Source: JBEKVE01 sp049514335 (GTDB lineage Bacteria; Actinomycetota; Acidimicrobiia; Acidimicrobiales; UBA8190). Taken from it: a stretch of 8,115 bases of DNA. The notes below the pieces were generated by a model, which was not told the origin of the DNA, searched no databases, and worked only from the letters and a program-made list of their open reading frames with translations. Location: positions 1-8,115 of the forward strand of contig JBEKVE010000138.1 of the NCBI GenBank assembly GCA_049514335.1, written 5' to 3'. Position numbers and translations under genes: made by a program. This document shows, in pieces, positions 5,861-8,115 of this stretch (positions are counted from its first letter, which is position 1; each line of letters starts with the position of its first letter).

Positions 5861-7912
5861 TCAGGGGCGGGGATCCCCCTTGTCGGTGACCCCGGCGGAA
5901 TCGAAGGTGGCCATCTCGCCGAGAACCTTGGCCGCCGCCTGCACCACCGACACCGCCAGAGCCGCCCCACTCCCTTCACCGAGCCGCATGCCCAGGTCGA
6001 GCACGGGCTCGAGCCCGAGCACGTCGAGGGCCACGGACGCGCCCGGCTCGCTCGAGCGGTGGCCGGCCACCAGGTAGCCCGGTACGTCGGGGGCGAACGC
6101 CCTCGCCACCAGGGCGGCGGCCGCGGCGATGACGCCGTCCACCACCACCGGGACCCCGGCGGCGGCGCCACCCACGATGAACCCGCACAGGGCGGCGATC
6201 TCGAGGCCGCCCAGCTCCGCCAACACGACCAGCGGGCCGGCCCCGGCCGGCACCCGTGCGAGGGCTTGCTCCACCACCGACACCTTGCGCGCCAAGGTGG
6301 TGTCGTCCACCCCGGTGCCGCGCCCGGTCACCTGCGTCGCGCTGCGGCCGGTGAGCGCGGCGATGAGCGCGGCCGAGGCGGTCGTGTTGCCGATGCCCAT
6401 GTCCCCGGTCACGAGCAGCCGCGCCCCGCGCCCCACGACGGCGGCCGCCACCGCCGCCCCGACGTCGAGGGCAGCCATGGCCTCCTGCGGCGTCATGGCC
6501 GGCTCACGGGCCAGGTTGCGCGTGCCGCGGCGAACGTTGCGCCGCAGCAGCGTCTCGGAGCCGTCGTCGCCGGGCACCGGGGTGGCGACCCCCACGTCGA
6601 CGACGACGACCTCGGCGCCGACATGACGGGCGAGCACGTTGATGGCGGCGCCGCCGGCACAGAAGTTGGCCACCATCTGCGCCGTGACCTCCTGGGGCCA
6701 GGGGGTCACACCCTCGGCCACAACGCCGTGGTCCCCGGCGAACACCACCACCGCCACGGGTTCGGGCACGGGGGGCGGACACGTCCCGGCGATGGCGCTG
6801 AGCTGCACCCCGAGCTCCTCGAGGCGGCCCAGCGAGCCACGCGGTTTGGTCAACCGGTCATGGTGCTCCGCCGCCGCCGACGCGGCGGAGCCGTCCACGG
6901 GCCGGATGGCGCCGCGGGCCGTCTCGAAGCTCCCGGTGTCGGTTGCTGCGCTGTCCATGTCGTCCCCTTCCCGGTCGTCAGTGCGACCGTCTCTGTGTCT
7001 GGCGATGCCGCCCGCCATACGGGCCAGCGCGGCGTCCAGGTGTTCGAGCCCACGATGCGAAGGCACGGCGATGCGGACCACTCCGGGCAACCCGAAGCTG
7101 GCGCAGTCCCGGACCACCACGCCGAGCGGTGCCAGGCGGTCGCGTAGCCCCGGTGCGTCGACCAGCACCCAGCTGGCGTCGGACGGGCGGGGTGACAACC
7201 CGTGCCCGCGCAGCACCTCCACGAGCTCGGCGCGCAGCGCCGTGACCCCGGACGACCAGCCGGCCAGGTCGACCGGCGCCAGGAGCTCGGGCAGCGCCGC
7301 GCACGCCAGCCCGTTGACAGACCACGCCGGTTGCCGACCCCGGCAGGCGGCGACGATCGAGATGTCCCCGGGTGGCGACAGCACGTAGCCGACGCGCAGA
7401 CCGGGACAGGCGAGGAGCTTGGTGAGCGAGCCCACCACGACCGCTCCATGGTCGCCACGCGTCCACCGACCGGCCGCCACGGGGTAGAAGGCCTCGTCCC
7501 ACACATCGGCCCGTTCCTCGGGCGAGGCCACGAGGCCGCTCGGGTTGTGGGGGTTCGAGCGCCAGCGCGGCGCACCGCGGCGGGGGTGGAGCGAGAACTC
7601 GGGCTCGCGGACGTGGCCGCCCCCGAGCACGTCGGCCACGAGCGAGATGGCCTCGGCGCCCCCGTTGGTGAGCAGGAGCCGTTCCTCCTCGACGCCCATG
7701 GCGCGGGCCAGGGCGGCGCTGGCCACGGCCGGATCGGGATAGCGCCGCGCCGATTCGAGATGCCTGCGCAGCACGGGCACCGGGTCGGGGGCCAAGGGGT
7801 TGAGCGACTGGGACAGGTCGAGCACGCCCTCGGGCTCGAGGCCCAGGGCCAGCGCCACCGCCAGCGCGTCCCCGCCGTGCGCACCGGGGCGGGGGACGCC
7901 GGTCACCGGCAC
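5861..7912 (-). CDS. cobC-cobT: Fused CobC/CobD-type threonine-phosphate decarboxylase and CobT phosphoribosyltransferase
   Basis: One unbroken 683-residue frame with two enzymes. Residues 1 to about 302 are a PLP-dependent class I/II aminotransferase-fold protein like Salmonella CobD. It has SQSLNP (34-39), TNGGAEAI (82-89), SNPHNPSG (119-126), DEAFYP (139-144), GSLTK with the PLP lysine Lys165, PGLRVGY (170-176) and Arg280 in VRIAVP. This half should make (R)-1-aminopropan-2-ol phosphate. Residues about 319-683 are CobT: LTKPRGSLGRLE (354-365), FAGDHGV (391-397), PWPQEVTAQMV (404-414), GDMGIGNTT (503-511) and MRLGEGSGA (642-650) with the expected catalytic Glu646. CobT joins dimethylbenzimidazole to nicotinate mononucleotide to give alpha-ribazole phosphate. 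The GTG at 7906, overlapping the cbiB stop as GTGA, is an equally good start. The aminotransferase half is short for its family. An internal ribosome site precedes Met319. Confidence 0.9.
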   Translation of the reverse strand: MPVTGVPRPGAHGGDALAVALALGLEPEGVLDLSQSLNPLAPDPVPVLRRHLESARRYPDPAVASAALARAMGVEEERLLLTNGGAEAISLVADVLGGGHVREPEFSLHPRRGAPRWRSNPHNPSGLVASPEERADVWDEAFYPVAAGRWTRGDHGAVVVGSLTKLLACPGLRVGYVLSPPGDISIVAACRGRQPAWSVNGLACAALPELLAPVDLAGWSSGVTALRAELVEVLRGHGLSPRPSDASWVLVDAPGLRDRLAPLGVVVRDCASFGLPGVVRIAVPSHRGLEHLDAALARMAGGIARHRDGRTDDREGDDMDSAATDTGSFETARGAIRPVDGSAASAAAEHHDRLTKPRGSLGRLEELGVQLSAIAGTCPPPVPEPVAVVVFAGDHGVVAEGVTPWPQEVTAQMVANFCAGGAAINVLARHVGAEVVVVDVGVATPVPGDDGSETLLRRNVRRGTRNLAREPAMTPQEAMAALDVGAAVAAAVVGRGARLLVTGDMGIGNTTASAALIAALTGRSATQVTGRGTGVDDTTLARKVSVVEQALARVPAGAGPLVVLAELGGLEIAALCGFIVGGAAAGVPVVVDGVIAAAAALVARAFAPDVPGYLVAGHRSSEPGASVALDVLGLEPVLDLGMRLGEGSGAALAVSVVQAAAKVLGEMATFDSAGVTDKGDPRP
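6956..6972 (-). promoter_or_regulatory. Internal ribosome binding site and ATG for free-standing CobT
   Basis: On the minus strand GGGAAGGGG (6972-6964) is followed after 5 nt by an in-frame ATG (6958-6956), codon 319 of the fused frame. Initiation here would give a 365-residue CobT, close to the normal size of the stand-alone enzyme. This is the strongest ribosome-binding-like sequence in the operon, and it falls exactly at the domain boundary. It suggests either recent fusion of two genes or dual translation giving both the fusion and CobT alone. Confidence 0.6.
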
Positions 7913-8115
7913 CGTCCCGCGTCGGCCCGGCCCGCGTCGGGCCCGGCCGCGCTGCGCCGGCTGGCGCCTGGCTGTGGTGCAGCACGCCTCACCGCCCGCA
8001 GAATGCCCACGGTGGCGAGGACGCTGACGAGGGCCAGCTCCACGTGGCGCGACAGTGTCACGGCGCGCCCGATGTCGCGGGTTTCGGGGCGCCGTCCCGT
8101 ACCGAGCGCAGGGCG
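7903..8115 (-). CDS. cbiB: CbiB (CobD) adenosylcobinamide-phosphate synthase, C-terminal end (5' part outside window)
   Basis: On the minus strand the frame is open from the window edge to the TGA at 7905-7903, giving 70 residues. The visible part contains RRPETRDIGRAVTLSRHVE followed by a hydrophobic segment (LALVSVLATVGIL). This resembles the end of CbiB, the membrane enzyme that couples aminopropanol phosphate to adenosylcobyric acid. The last ~27 residues are Ala/Arg/Gly-rich and look like a non-conserved tail. The gene overlaps the fused cobC-cobT frame by 4 or 10 bp depending on its start, so the two are translationally coupled. The neighbour makes the amino-alcohol substrate of this enzyme, which strengthens the call. 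Because only the end is visible, the identification rests partly on context. The name CobD is used for CbiB in the Pseudomonas nomenclature. Confidence 0.75.
   Translation of the reverse strand, partial: RPALGTGRRPETRDIGRAVTLSRHVELALVSVLATVGILRAVRRAAPQPGASRRSAAGPDAGRADAGRCR

Noticed and set aside
6059..7388. Long plus-strand open frames opposite the cobC-cobT gene (6059-7147 and 6639-7388)
   Set aside because: The minus-strand frame carries complete CobT and aminotransferase motifs; the plus-strand translations have no family-like sequence.
1..8115. CRISPR array, insertion sequence, phage genes, or a cobalamin riboswitch
   Set aside because: No regularly spaced repeats, transposase or integrase motifs were seen. 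The upstream end of the cobalamin operon, where a riboswitch would be expected, lies outside the window.

Overview
The window is about 8.1 kb of bacterial DNA of high GC content. Long open frames with GC-rich third positions, an actinobacterial-type FtsX permease, GTG starts and an anaerobic/actinobacterial-style cobalamin locus point to the Actinomycetota, perhaps an Acidimicrobiia-like lineage. The lineage is inference from protein style; there is no rRNA to confirm it.

Layout, left to right. (1) Positions 1-1671 (+) hold the C-terminal part of a large FtsX/MacB-type ABC transporter permease whose start lies outside the window. (2) After a 251-bp gap with small hairpins, an 11-bp direct repeat and a 12-bp palindrome comes a small secreted protein (1923-2399, +) that resembles the neocarzinostatin-fold family. 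(3) A hairpin-rich convergent terminator region leads to a tRNA-Val(CAC) gene on the minus strand (2538-2614) with an encoded CCA. (4) After a 387-bp non-coding stretch with candidate operator and leader structures comes a 764-residue membrane protein (3002-5296, +). It has a cytoplasmic HD-GYP domain, then a membrane segment, a Gly/Ser/Thr-rich stalk, a fibronectin type III domain and an unrecognised cysteine-containing domain. (5) A stand-alone response-regulator receiver protein (5372-5857, +) follows. (6) On the minus strand, reading leftward, lie the end of a cobalamin-synthesis cbiB gene (8115-7903) and, overlapping it, a single 683-codon frame (7912-5861). This frame fuses a CobC/CobD-type threonine-phosphate decarboxylase to CobT.

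How the genes work together. The minus-strand genes form one nucleotide-loop-assembly operon. The CobC/CobD half makes aminopropanol phosphate, CbiB attaches it to adenosylcobyric acid, and CobT makes alpha-ribazole phosphate, the lower ligand precursor. The HD-GYP protein and the receiver are probably a signalling pair: cyclic-di-GMP-type hydrolysis inside the cell linked to an extracellular adhesive or sensing tail, plus a phospho-receiver lacking an output domain. The receiver and the cobT end converge with only 3 bp between their stop codons.

The most unusual items are the cobC-cobT fusion that keeps an internal ribosome binding site and start codon for free-standing CobT, the inside-out HD-GYP architecture, and the orphan neocarzinostatin-like secreted protein. 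The left part of the window is clearly less GC-rich than the part right of the tRNA. I saw no transposase, integrase, CRISPR array or rRNA.
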